Source of the DNA: Immersiella caudata
Taxonomy: Eukaryota; Ascomycota; Sordariomycetes; Sordariales; Lasiosphaeriaceae
Reading direction: 5' to 3'
DNA length: 64,000 nucleotides
NCBI GenBank assembly: GCA_030512335.1
Contig: JAULSU010000001.1
Coordinates: 7,316,001 to 7,380,000 of the forward strand
Position 1 is the stretch's first letter, and every line of letters begins with the position of its first letter. Below, piece by piece: positions 1 to 10,289 of this stretch. The notes under the pieces were generated by a model. That model was given only the letters and a program-made list of their open reading frames with translations. It did not search any database and was not told the origin of the DNA. Position numbers and translations under genes: made by a program.

Positions 1-2100
1 CACGAGCCCTGTTGTACCGGCCAGCGCACTATTCCATACGCGCGGTGCGAGATTCATGGATGGGCACCGTGGGCACCTACGCAGCAATGGGACATTCTGC
101 TCCCTGGTTCACCACAACCTCCCGGACACTTGATGACGGCAAAGCCTCTTGTTCCGCTGCGATCGGCTATCTCTTGGCAGAATTGCGAACTGCCACATGG
201 GTGACAACGTGTGATGATGATGATGCAATTGCTCAAATTCCTCGTTGCGAACAACGGTTCCGGCGGGATGGCAAAAGACCCGGAGAACAGTGTTGATCGA
301 CCGATGCCGTTGACACCCCGTGCTCCCCACCTTACTAATGCGAGAACCGATGACGCAGGGGGAGACAACCAGACGCAATGGGACTGCAATCAACGCGCGC
401 AGCTTTTGCGCTGCGAAACCCTTATCACGGCATATTGTAATTGAAGGTATAAACCCTCTCCTGTATATCGGCTCCCTCTGGCTGGAAACTCCAATAACCC
501 ACCGATTATGGCTCGTGGGGTTTGATGTCAGTTAGGGTTGTTACTCAGGCAGCGCCCTGGGTGATGTCTTCCCAGGGCGCGCAGATAAAGGCCGGGGAGT
601 CGGCGATTCTCTTCTCCACAGCCGCCATTGGCGCAATGTGCGCAACTGGGGAGGCTGCGTGTGGGGTCGAATGCCCACTAAAATTTGACTCGGGGACGGG
701 ACCGGCAAGTCGTTTCGATGCCACAAGCGCCAACGGCTCGCTATTCCTCGCCAGGAAAAGCTACCAATAGATGCTACTTTGTGTCGCTAAATAGCAGATA
801 GGATCGACCACAGTCCGCTGCGTCTGTTGCGAGCTGCACCGAATTTGCCAGCCTATGATCGAGAAGTTCTGTCGAAGAGCCGATACGGGCCTCATATTGC
901 GACATAATTCTGGGCGGTCTTGGTAATTCCTCGAGAGCCTTGGCGACAAGCATCACAGGCTAAGTCTCAAAGCCAGCTGCCGACGAAGAAAGGCCGAGAG
1001 GGAGCACGCCAGCGCAGGCGCTTTTGAGATCACGGCCACCTTGAAAGAGACCCAAAGCGAGACAAGCCGGTGGGTTTCCAACAGGTGGCAGGGCCCGGCT
1101 TTGTCAAGTGATGCTTCTGTTGGCCGGAATCCGTCTTCTAGAAAAAAAGCGCCCACCTGCCGCGTGCAAGTGATGCTTGGCCAATCAGTTGCGGGGTCGA
1201 GTGATAAGATGGTCGCAAGCTCGGCCTCGGCCCTGGTGGGGTGTGCGACAACCATCCCACATCCAGGTTTCGTGGCGCAAAAAATGTCATAACGTGCCAT
1301 CCACGCAGAGCAGTATTGGTGCATTGCAAACCAGTCTTGGCCTCTCGATTTGCGAAACACAGAGACAGCCAAGATGCAGAAGAGTGCGAGATCTGCTCAG
1401 AAGCTTTGAAGCACCCAGAAAGTGGAAATGCCACGGAATCGCCCTCTGCCTTGTGTGCGGGTTTGGGGTCCGTACCTGCCATGGACTTTCAGGCAATTGA
1501 AGCCATCTCTGTCGGGCAGGGACCAGCGAGCGGCACTGAGGCCTTTGTTCCTGTCTTTGTCTGGGCACCCGTTGATAAGCATTCGGCGACCAGAAGACCC
1601 GGCGGTGAATAGCCCATTCGTCTCGTCTCAACCTACGCCGCTTCGCCCCGACAATGCCTGTCGGCCTGAGATGACGAGGCGCGAGTTTGATACTTGGATC
1701 CTCGATCTCGCTGTTGTGCCTTTTAATAATACGACTGATCAAATCATTCCGATGTCCCTCCAATTGCAGGACAAATGCGAATCGCTCGCCGCAGCTAGCC
1801 TGGTGGGACCCTTGGCGTCTGCAACCTGGAAGGCGTGTGGAGGCTCTCAGGCAGCATCGCCTAGACTTGGTACAGTGCTGGCTCTGGAGCCTCGTACCTC
1901 TACTTTCGAGCAGCCGCTGCCCCGATTCAGGCGGCTTCCAAACTCAGACACCGATTGCGAGGGTACCTGTTACAGGCCCGCCTCAGTGCCCCAACAACAG
2001 CGTCAGCAAGAAGCATTGGAAGCTTAGTTGCCGACCTCACAAGTAGATTTTCGCTTTCGTTTCTGAAATGTACTTTGCGGACGGGAAACCTTGAGCCAGT
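1..2100. other. Intergenic, no supported gene
   Basis: I see no reading frame here with conserved motifs or plausible splice structure. The longest frames are short, overlap on both strands and have no recognisable domain. A short (GAT)n run near 211-222 is the only simple repeat. The stretch probably includes the distal promoter of the kinase gene to the right, or the flank of a gene outside the window. Confidence 0.5.
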
Positions 2101-3242
2101 CGGTTCCCTGGCTCTCCACGCATCGCGCTCAATCCTTTGGTTGCGACCAGCCCACTCGAGCCCGCAGTTGACATTCAGAGCCCCGCCCTCGTGGCCGATA
2201 CCAGCGACGCAGACACGGGCAATCCTCAACTCTTCCGTCCGCCCATACGACGTGCGGCACTAACACGCCTCGCACCCCCCCTACCCCCCATCCCCCAGAC
2301 CCCAGCCAGTTGCCAGGAAGCAGGCGGTTCGCCTCCCCCCCCGTCCCCCTTTCGCCCGCCTCCAAGATCGACCATAAACCCTCGAGACCCTCAGATCCGG
2401 CTGCACATCACCTTCCCCCAACTGCTCACTCCTCGCCGCCCGCTGCTCCCTACAAGGGAAAAAAACCTCGACCATTATTAAAACAAGTATTCCCCTCGCA
2501 ATGGCATTATAACCGAGGCTCCCGGGCGCAATTCCTTTCTACTTTCTTCTCACCTTCCGATTCCTCCCCTTCAGTCGCCAAGGACGCCGCGAGCCAACCG
2601 GCATTTCAGCGTGTAGATCTCGGCCGTTTTTGTGCCCTCAACACCGCGCCACGACTGCTGCGCAGGGCTACACAAAATCTCGCCTTACGGTGCCAGACAG
2701 GCTTGGCAAGGAACGATTGTCGGCTGCGCGGGAATACAAGAGACATCAGACACAGCGTTTATAAAGGGCATCGCCTGCCCGTTGTCGTCCAGAGACCCCT
2801 CACCCCCCACTAAGCTGAGGGTGCTGGTCAGCAGAGCCATCAGCAGCCAGCCGCCACGCGATCCCAAAGTCCGCTGGATTTCTGCCGTCTGTTCCACAGC
2901 CGGCCGGAGTCCACCGCCCTGGGAGACGATCATTGACGTGAGGAAGCTTTAGGAAGGTGGTGTGGTGCCCTGCATCAAGCGGCGGCGCGCAACAGAGTTT
3001 TGGTTGCCAGAAGGGTTCGATCGGTATCCCCGATTGATAATCGAGAAAACCAGTTTTGCTGGGCCTTTCTCCCCTTCCGCGTTCTTGGGCTTCCTTGTCC
3101 TTCGGTCATTCTGTAGCCCTCTGCCCCTCTGGCGAGCGCTGTGACTGGTTGGTTAGGCCCCTGACGTCTTCCCACTCTTGCACGCTGTGGCTGCCCCCTA
3201 CCCCGCTGGGACACCCTCCATCCCGCTGAAGCCCCTTCCACA
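2101..3242 (+). promoter_or_regulatory. C/T-rich promoter and long leader of the kinase gene
   Basis: The 1.1 kb before the kinase start codon is strongly C-rich on the + strand, especially about 2264-2440, where runs such as CCCCCCCTACCCCCCATCCCCC occur. C/T-rich tracts just upstream of transcription starts are common in filamentous fungi. A TATA-like TTTATAAAG lies at about 2758-2766. Long 5' leaders are plausible for regulatory kinases, but the transcription start cannot be read from the sequence. Several short open frames in the leader could act as uORFs; none looks coding. Confidence 0.4.
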
Positions 3243-5594
3243 ATGGCCGTCTCGGTGCTAGCTGCTGCGGCAACGCAGACCTCTTCTTTAGGTATCTTCA
3301 CTCTTTTTAATCTCAGCCATGAAAGGCTACCACTTGCGCCATTCCCTCCTTCTTCTAACGCTATTTCTTATAAAGCGCCGCCGCCCAACGCAGCGACGCA
3401 GACACAGGCGCAGCAACAACCAACTGCAGGCGGTTCCTCCGTCGCCCCGTCATCCGCAACGGTGCCCGTGCCGATTGCTAAACCCGCCCCGCACCCCAAC
3501 AACCAGACCAGTTCCAACTTCTCAAGCCTTTCGTCCTCACCCCGACAGTTTCCCACCGACCTCACCGGTTCCATTCTCGAAGAAGGTGATGAGACCGAAA
3601 GCGAGCCCTCAAATGAACCAGTGACCCCTGTCAGCGGTCGACAGTCACAGGACTTCCACACACTCGCCAATCCCGACGTGCACCCTGAAGTAATCCACGA
3701 TTCACTAGCCACAGACCAGGAAGCCACCTCCTTTTCCAACGCGCGGACTACTGGTGGCCCCGCATCTAAACCGAACCTCGCTCTCAATACCAACGCAACA
3801 TCGCAGGAGCAGCGACAACAACAGCAACAGCCAGAAAGCGCAGTTTCACTGACGCCCATTGCTTCGACGCAATCAGCCGAGCAGGACCAACCTCCGCTTT
3901 CTCGACGGTCGACCCGTGGCTCAACCTCCAATTTCAAGCGCAGCATGACCAATCTGTTCAAGCGCACTCCCTCTGCAACGGACCGGGCGGCGCTAGCCGG
4001 GACATCGCAGGCCACGCTTGCGAATGACGTCAACCTCCCTGGGTCCTCACAGCGGAAGACGCCCTCTCGACGGTGGTCAATGAACAAGAGCTCGGCTACT
4101 ACCCGCTCAAACACGCCACCATCGCCGAGCTCGCCGTTGGAAATGGCCATCAAAACCAAGGAGCAGGCTTCGACGCCAACCGTCCCCACCTCAGAGGTCT
4201 TTTTTGAAGGGAAAAAGAAGGCACGAGCCGCGACTGGATTCAGCCTACGATCGCGCGTGACTAATGCGAACAAGAAGCAGCAGCCGCCGATTAGGAGACG
4301 AGCAAGCAGTTTTGACTACTCCAAACAACAGAAAGCGGAGACCGGGAACACCAACGAGCCGGTCCTGGAGAGAGCTCTGTGGGGTCTGCCAGCTGCGACC
4401 GGCACAGGTGTCAAGGCGCGCCGTATGAGCTTGAGCCTGCCGGACGATTTCACGGTGGACGTAGCGGAGCTCTCGGATGAGTTTGAGTATCACCACAAGT
4501 TCTTGGGCCGCCACGGCAAGCACCTTGGCAAGGGCGCTACATCCAAGGTCGCCTTGATGGTGAGGAAAGGCTCTCCCGGTGAGCTGTACGCCGTCAAAGA
4601 GTTCCGCGGAAAGTCTTCAAACGAAACAAAAGAGGAATACGAGAAGAAGATCAAGTCGGAATACACGCTAGCGAAGAGCCTGCACCATCCCAACATCGTC
4701 GAGACGGTACGGCTGTGCACTTCTCACGGTCGGTGGAATCACGTCATGGAGTATTGCCAAGAGGGCGACCTGTTCAGCCTGGTAAACAAGAAGTTTCTCA
4801 CCACAGAGGACAGAGAGAAAGACCGACAGTGCTTATTCAAGCAGCTGGTTCAGGGCATCAACTATCTCCACGCCAACGGAATCGCCCATCGCGATATCAA
4901 GCTGGAGAACCTGCTTATGACTTCCGACAGCAAACTCAAGATCACAGATTTTGGCGTCTCGGAGGTGTTCTGTGGCATCCACCCCGGGCTCAGGGAAGCA
5001 GGCGGCCAATGCGGCATGAGCATGGGCGCGGCCCGGCGCTGCGCCCCTGGGATTTGCGGCAGTGAGCCGTACATCGCTCCCGAGGTTCTTACGAAGGGGG
5101 GCGACTACGACCCACGAGCCCTCGACGTCTGGAGTTCAGCGATTGTTATGCTCAACCTCATTTTCGGCGCACCGTTGTGGCGAAGGGCTGAAGTAGCCGG
5201 GAATCCAAACTATGCCGCCTTGGTCACCGGCTGGGAGAGGTGGATGGGAAAGAATGAGAACGATGAGACGCGGTTCACAGAAGGCTCATATCCCTACGTC
5301 AAGGCTTTCGATCTCTGCATCAAGCCGCCAGCGCTTCGCCGCCTTCTCCTTCAGATGCTCCACCCCAACCCGGACAAGCGAATCACAATCGCTGACGTGG
5401 TCAAGAATCGTTGGGTCAAGGGCATCGAATGCTGCCAGCTGGAAAGCTACGACGACCCCTCGAGAACGATCGACGCATCTAAGAAGGCAAGTTTGAAATG
5501 TGGGGGTTCGAAGACATACTGCCACAGTCATCTTCCTCCCAAGGAGTCCGGCACGCACTCGTTGGGCAAAATGCCAGGGCAAGCCGGCTATTGA
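3243..5594 (+). CDS. HAL4/SAT4-type serine/threonine protein kinase
   Basis: The 783-residue protein has a long Ser/Thr/Pro/Gln-rich, probably disordered N-terminal half (about residues 1-400) and a C-terminal kinase domain (about 417-720). Visible kinase motifs are the glycine loop GKGATSKVALMV near residue 429, AVKEF with the catalytic lysine, HRDIKLENLL at about 549, DFG at about 568 and GSEPYIAPE at about 607. The order and wording match the fungus-specific NPR1/HAL5 family, closest to yeast Sat4/Hal4, which regulates plasma-membrane K+ and nutrient transporters. The role here is inferred from the family. The gene reads as one exon. An 84-nt in-frame segment (3292-3375) has a GTATCT donor and a CTAAC branch-like site but a weak AAAG acceptor, so an alternative intron is possible. 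The start is the first ATG after the pyrimidine-rich leader. Antisense open frames over it are shadows. Confidence 0.9.
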   Translation: MAVSVLAAAATQTSSLGIFTLFNLSHERLPLAPFPPSSNAISYKAPPPNAATQTQAQQQPTAGGSSVAPSSATVPVPIAKPAPHPNNQTSSNFSSLSSSPRQFPTDLTGSILEEGDETESEPSNEPVTPVSGRQSQDFHTLANPDVHPEVIHDSLATDQEATSFSNARTTGGPASKPNLALNTNATSQEQRQQQQQPESAVSLTPIASTQSAEQDQPPLSRRSTRGSTSNFKRSMTNLFKRTPSATDRAALAGTSQATLANDVNLPGSSQRKTPSRRWSMNKSSATTRSNTPPSPSSPLEMAIKTKEQASTPTVPTSEVFFEGKKKARAATGFSLRSRVTNANKKQQPPIRRRASSFDYSKQQKAETGNTNEPVLERALWGLPAATGTGVKARRMSLSLPDDFTVDVAELSDEFEYHHKFLGRHGKHLGKGATSKVALMVRKGSPGELYAVKEFRGKSSNETKEEYEKKIKSEYTLAKSLHHPNIVETVRLCTSHGRWNHVMEYCQEGDLFSLVNKKFLTTEDREKDRQCLFKQLVQGINYLHANGIAHRDIKLENLLMTSDSKLKITDFGVSEVFCGIHPGLREAGGQCGMSMGAARRCAPGICGSEPYIAPEVLTKGGDYDPRALDVWSSAIVMLNLIFGAPLWRRAEVAGNPNYAALVTGWERWMGKNENDETRFTEGSYPYVKAFDLCIKPPALRRLLLQMLHPNPDKRITIADVVKNRWVKGIECCQLESYDDPSRTIDASKKASLKCGGSKTYCHSHLPPKESGTHSLGKMPGQAGY

Positions 5595-7343
5595 TTGGGT
5601 GCGGGGGATGCACAAGACTGTTTTTTCTTGTCGTCAGTTTGGGCTTGAGAAAGACCGTTTTTTTTACACTGCTATAATGTTTTTTGTTTTGTTGAAGACA
5701 CCAAGCGGGAAGTCATTCCATACACATTCGGCGTTGCGGGCTCGGGCTCATCATATCATAAGGCACCTTGTCAGCTTCTGGCTTTAGGTCAATGGGCGTT
5801 TTTGGGACGGACATCAACGGGGCCTACAGGCCAAGGGTCGGGTGGCTGATTGTCTCTATTTACATATGTCGATGCACAAAATGCATTTTCGTTGCTTTTT
5901 GCCTCCCCCATTTGCGCTGCTTTTGTCCCGGATTCCTCTTACCCAACGATTTACGCGATGATGCCAAGCTATGCTCCTTGCCGCTGGGGCTCGAGCCGCA
6001 ACTATCCCCCGTGTTTGTTCCGTTTTGCAGACCCGAACTTTGGAGTGATGGGCGAGGAAGCAATCGGATTGTATGTCTGACGGGATGAACAGGTCTTTGC
6101 AGAGAGTTGCAGAAGCAGGAGCGGTAAAAACGGGGCGTCATGGGTAATGCACAAACATACAAGCAAATATGTTGCATAATATCTTTCTAGCGGTGTCAGC
6201 CTCTCTTGGGGATGGCTGATATCTCTGTGCCCCGAACTTGATGATGGAACGAAGACGAAGACGGAAACGACTACGGCAGCGACGGAGTTATTTACGCAAC
6301 AGGCACAGTGGAATCGGCGAGTGTCTGTCGGGGTAGCCAGGACAAAACGGCCTATGCTGAGAACAAGCATTGGAGATGCGGTTGACATCGGAATCCTCGA
6401 AAATCTACGTTATACTGAATTGAACGAAGAAGAGACACCGCGTGTCCTCCTTGATCAGGTGCCTATGTCAGCGAGCCCCCAAGAGATGTGAAGTCATTCC
6501 CCAGCAGGCATAATGCGGCGTGCATGTTTGGAGAGAACCATGCCTAGCCAGCCGAGCCATTGCCGCGCCGCGCCGTTGACGAGCATCCCAATCGCAGGCG
6601 AATGAGGGTTGATGCCCACACGAATGTCATCACTGCCTTGGAGCCCGGTCTCGCTTACAGCTTTTGCTGCTGGATCTTAAGGAACCGATAACCCATGTAA
6701 TCGCACACAAACGAGCTAGCCTACCATCCCATCCGTCCATCCGGCCAGACTCATCGCGGGGGAGGGGGGGGCAGAAATGCAAGGATGCAGAATAGCTCTG
6801 TCTATCACTGCCCCGTCTGTTTTCCTCAACAACCAACCACTCCAACCCGTGCTAAAACCAACCAACCAGCTCCGGTCCGCTTCATGCTGGCCGCGCAGGT
6901 TTGAGAATCGAATCAAGAACTCAAACTCATTTGAACGTTCCAGAAGGGGTCAGCGAAGGGTGTCACGACGCCTCCATGTGACCACGTCTTCCACGTGGTA
7001 GCACACCACCCACTGCTGCCGCCAACGCCGAACTTGAGTTCGCAGCTCGGCGCCCCGCGGAGTGGTAATGATGACAAAGTAAGCCCAATCTAAGCAGCGC
7101 CTTGCGGGACAAGTCGGGATGAAATTGGAAGAGTGAGCCAAAGCAAATCGGCCGAAAACCTGGAGAAGCGGACCCGGTCTTGATAAACGCGGGGGAGCGC
7201 AGCGGCCTTGCCAAGTCGATGGAGCAGCCGAGCGAGTGGTGTTGCATTCTATTATTATTCCTTCCGCTGGGCGACCCCTCCTTTTCTTTCGTGTCATCTC
7301 TCCACAAGAGACCAAGAGAACTACTCGGTCTTGGACATTATTG

Positions 7344-7377
7344 CCCCCCCCCCCCCCCTCCTCCTCCTCCTCCTCCT
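7344..7377 (+). repeat. Poly-C run followed by (CTC)n microsatellite
   Basis: Fifteen consecutive C residues (7344-7358) run directly into a (TCC)n repeat up to about 7377. It is an intergenic simple-sequence repeat, prone to slippage. No coding role is supported, although short frames translate it as poly-proline or poly-serine. Confidence 0.9.
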
Positions 7378-8266
7378 TCCCATTTCCCCCTTGTCCGATG
7401 GTGGTACCAAGAGACTATACCGTTGGCGTGTGTCAGTTTATCATGTTGTCTTGTCATTGATGGGAACTTGGCATTGTGTATGTGATGTAACGGGGGCTAG
7501 AACTGTCTAGAAGCCTGTTGTGTATGGCGAGGGAAGGTTTTCTCCTGCTTCTTTCGCGGATTCCGCGCAGTAGTTCCGGGAGGAGGGTGTGTCAAGGAGG
7601 GCTGTGGGATTTTTGGGGCTTTCCCGTCTTTCCCCGTCTCCCCGGGAGACGATGCTTTCCCGCGGGGGTGGATTGAGCGATGCCCTGGAGGCGAATCGCT
7701 GGGTCTGGAGCCGGCCAGTCTGGCCGAGCGTGCGCCGCGAGCGATGATTCAGGATTTGAGAGACTGAACTTTTTGCCTCTTGTCTCTCCTCCGGGCCTCC
7801 AAAGCGAACTACAGTCAGAAACCCCGATGGCAAGACAAGATCCGCACCCCTCGGAGATGCCGTGTCGCGCAACCGGAGGCCAGGCCTTTAGCACGGCCTC
7901 TAGCTTGGAGCCATCGGGGGGGGAGGCCATCACGTACAACCAGACACATAGCTTCTAGCTTAGCGGCTGGAAACGGGGGCTTATGGCCCCGAGCGCCGAC
8001 TGACGGAGGGGGACAAGATGATGTCAAAGACGAGCCGCGCATCCATGCCCTGGGCGAGTTCGGGCCGGTCCACGAGCAACAATTCATCATGGGCAGTCCC
8101 AACCCGTTGTAGTGCAGCGGGACACGAGCCAAGCGCACCCCTCTCTGCTCAACATTGCTCGGCCTGGCGCTGCAGATCCTATATTGTGAAATGCGGCCGG
8201 GTGCGAACAAGCCGTGCTGAAAGGAGGGTGGGGTGATTTGGCCGCCTTCAAGACATCATAAGACGC

Positions 8267-9493
8267 TTGCAGACGAAGAGGAAAGAGATCCCCAATGCTT
8301 TGTGGGAGGACTGTGAGGGCAAGGGTTCTCGGCCAGCCGGGCATCCAGTCAAGCAGAGGCAGAGCGAAAAGTCCAGCATGCAGGTCGACGAAAGGATGGA
8401 TCACGACATTTCTCTGCATTGCGTGGGGGGGATAGACGAACCTAGGTACCCGTTACCTTTCCCATCTGCTTCAGCTTCAGCTGCCCTGCAAGGCCACACC
8501 ACATCGCTGTTTGTGCAGTGCCCTGGAAATCTCCGTCCTTGGGACCTTGTGGATGGCATGCCAAACTTTGCCATCTTTCCAGGTACTGTACATTGTCCCT
8601 CTTCGGGTACTTCTCGACACTCTTCCCGTCAACCCAAACGCCAACAACCACGAATTCACCCGCCAAACAAGCTCAAAAAGAACCGAGGGGAATCTACCAC
8701 CTGCCTACCATATATCACTTCTCACATTCTCGGTGTGCCCCCTCACCGCCCGATCGATCAATCATCCGTCCCATCACACGCCATCGGAGCAGGTGAGAAA
8801 GCAAAGATACAAGACCCGGAGCGGCTAGCCGTTATCAATCACTCACCTTGCTTGCCACCCACTCCTCCATGTCATCCTAGAAACCGTACCATTCCTCCCA
8901 AGCAGCAGCCACGTAGCAGCACAGCACCATCACGTTTCTCCTGGCCTGTCTTCTCACACCTTTCACTTCCACGTGCGGTGCAAGCCGTAAACAGAACCCA
9001 CACGACATCCAATGCTTGCACATGCTCTCTCGGCCTCAAATGCCGCAAAGCTTTTGATTCACACCGGATCCTACCGACCAGTGACGCAATAACCCGCCGG
9101 GCCTCAAACTCCGTGCCAACAGGCTGGAGCACATGCCAGGGACAATCGCCTCGCTCATTCCAAGGTAGAACTCGTTGGCCTGACACCCACAGTAGAAGCT
9201 GCGCATTGCCAAGCATGTTGTTCTCTGGAAGGCCCCCCCCTTTCCTGCCTGCTACCCTTGAGCACATGAGGGATCACTTCCTGTGCGACGTTGATATGAT
9301 GAGACTCGAGCAAGACGGACAGAGCAGTGCTTTCATCTGTAAACACATCCTAAAGATCCCTTCCTTGGGTTTCAAGCCGGAAAAGGGGCAGTCCACCCGT
9401 GCATTGAGAGTCGGAGAGGCCAGCTACTCATTGCCATCGCATCTCTCGGTGGAGAATGGCAAATGTTGCCCCAGTATTTGCGGACGCCGCTAG
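8267..9493 (+). other. Unusually long open frame of unknown status
   Basis: This frame runs 408 codons without a stop. It opens with a TTG; the first ATG is about 37 codons in, at about 8378. The translation has no domain, signal peptide or membrane segment that I recognise, is rich in Pro, Ser, Arg and His, and lacks the third-position C/G preference seen in the neighbouring genes. The length is more than expected by chance in DNA of this composition. It could be an orphan gene, part of a lineage-specific gene with unseen introns, or simply stop-poor intergenic DNA. I lean towards non-coding. Confidence 0.2.
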
Positions 9494-9589
9494 AAAGGCA
9501 TTGGCCGATATCAGTTCACTGGTTTTCACTCATCAAGAAACGGTCAAGAAACCCTCAGGCCAGATGATACCAACGGCCACCTAGCAATG

Positions 9590-9620
9590 CTCTCTCTCTC
9601 TCTCTCTCTGTCTCTCTCTG
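9590..9620 (+). repeat. (CT)n microsatellite
   Basis: A near-perfect CT dinucleotide run of about 31 bases, interrupted by two G substitutions near its end, lies in the gap between the kinase and Nmd5 genes. It is a simple-sequence repeat with no further signal. Confidence 0.9.
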
Positions 9621-10289
9621 TGAGGCCACCCAGGCTGATTGGTAGGCCATTTGGGAGCCAAATTATCTGCTGATCTCCCTTAATTGTTTCAACATCACCA
9701 GAACTCTCTACGAGGTAGCTTCCGAGAGGCCAAGGCCCGACGGCCTTGTGCTGTAACTGTGTTCAATGTGCTTGAGCTTATCTAAGGTATTTGGGTAACA
9801 TTGTTTTGATTCCCCCTCTTCTTGCCTGATGAAGGCCTCGCCTCATTGGGGACTGGGGGTTGTTTAGGGAAGGGGTCCTAACATAAAAAAGACGCTGACC
9901 CTTCTAGATGAAAGGCGAACTGTGAAAGCACCGCTACAAAACGCATCGCCGAATCTCCTAAGTTGAGCCAGCGTCGCGTCTGCTCACTTGATTCCCTTGC
10001 TTATCGCCCTACCATCTGCGGTATCCAGCACCTGTGCAGTTCACCATTACCAAGACCCCGCACGCGCCATCGGATAGTGGTGTCTTTATAGCAGAGCATG
10101 GCATCGATTTGCACCTCGATAGAGATCCGCCTGGGTCCATGTGCCCAACGCCGATCACGGGACCGGTGGTATGGCCGGCGTTTTGGGGAGGAGGGGTGGT
10201 GGGGGGTGAATGGATCATCAGAGCGGAATCTTGGATCGACGACGCTTCCGCTTGTCTGCGGCCGTCGTAATGAGACAGTCGAGGTGCGA

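Larger units (their letters stand above)
5595..10289. other. 4.7 kb interval without a confident gene
   Basis: This interval separates the 3' end of the kinase gene from the 3' end of the Nmd5 gene, so it should contain two 3' UTRs. It holds a poly-C/(CTC)n tract at 7344-7377, a (CT)n tract at 9590-9620 and the 408-codon open frame at 8267-9493 (listed separately). Other frames are short, overlap one another and show no domain. Confidence 0.5.

Noticed and set aside
3368..4273. 301-codon minus-strand frame over the kinase N-terminus
   Set aside because: Antisense shadow of the kinase gene's Ser/Thr/Pro-rich region.
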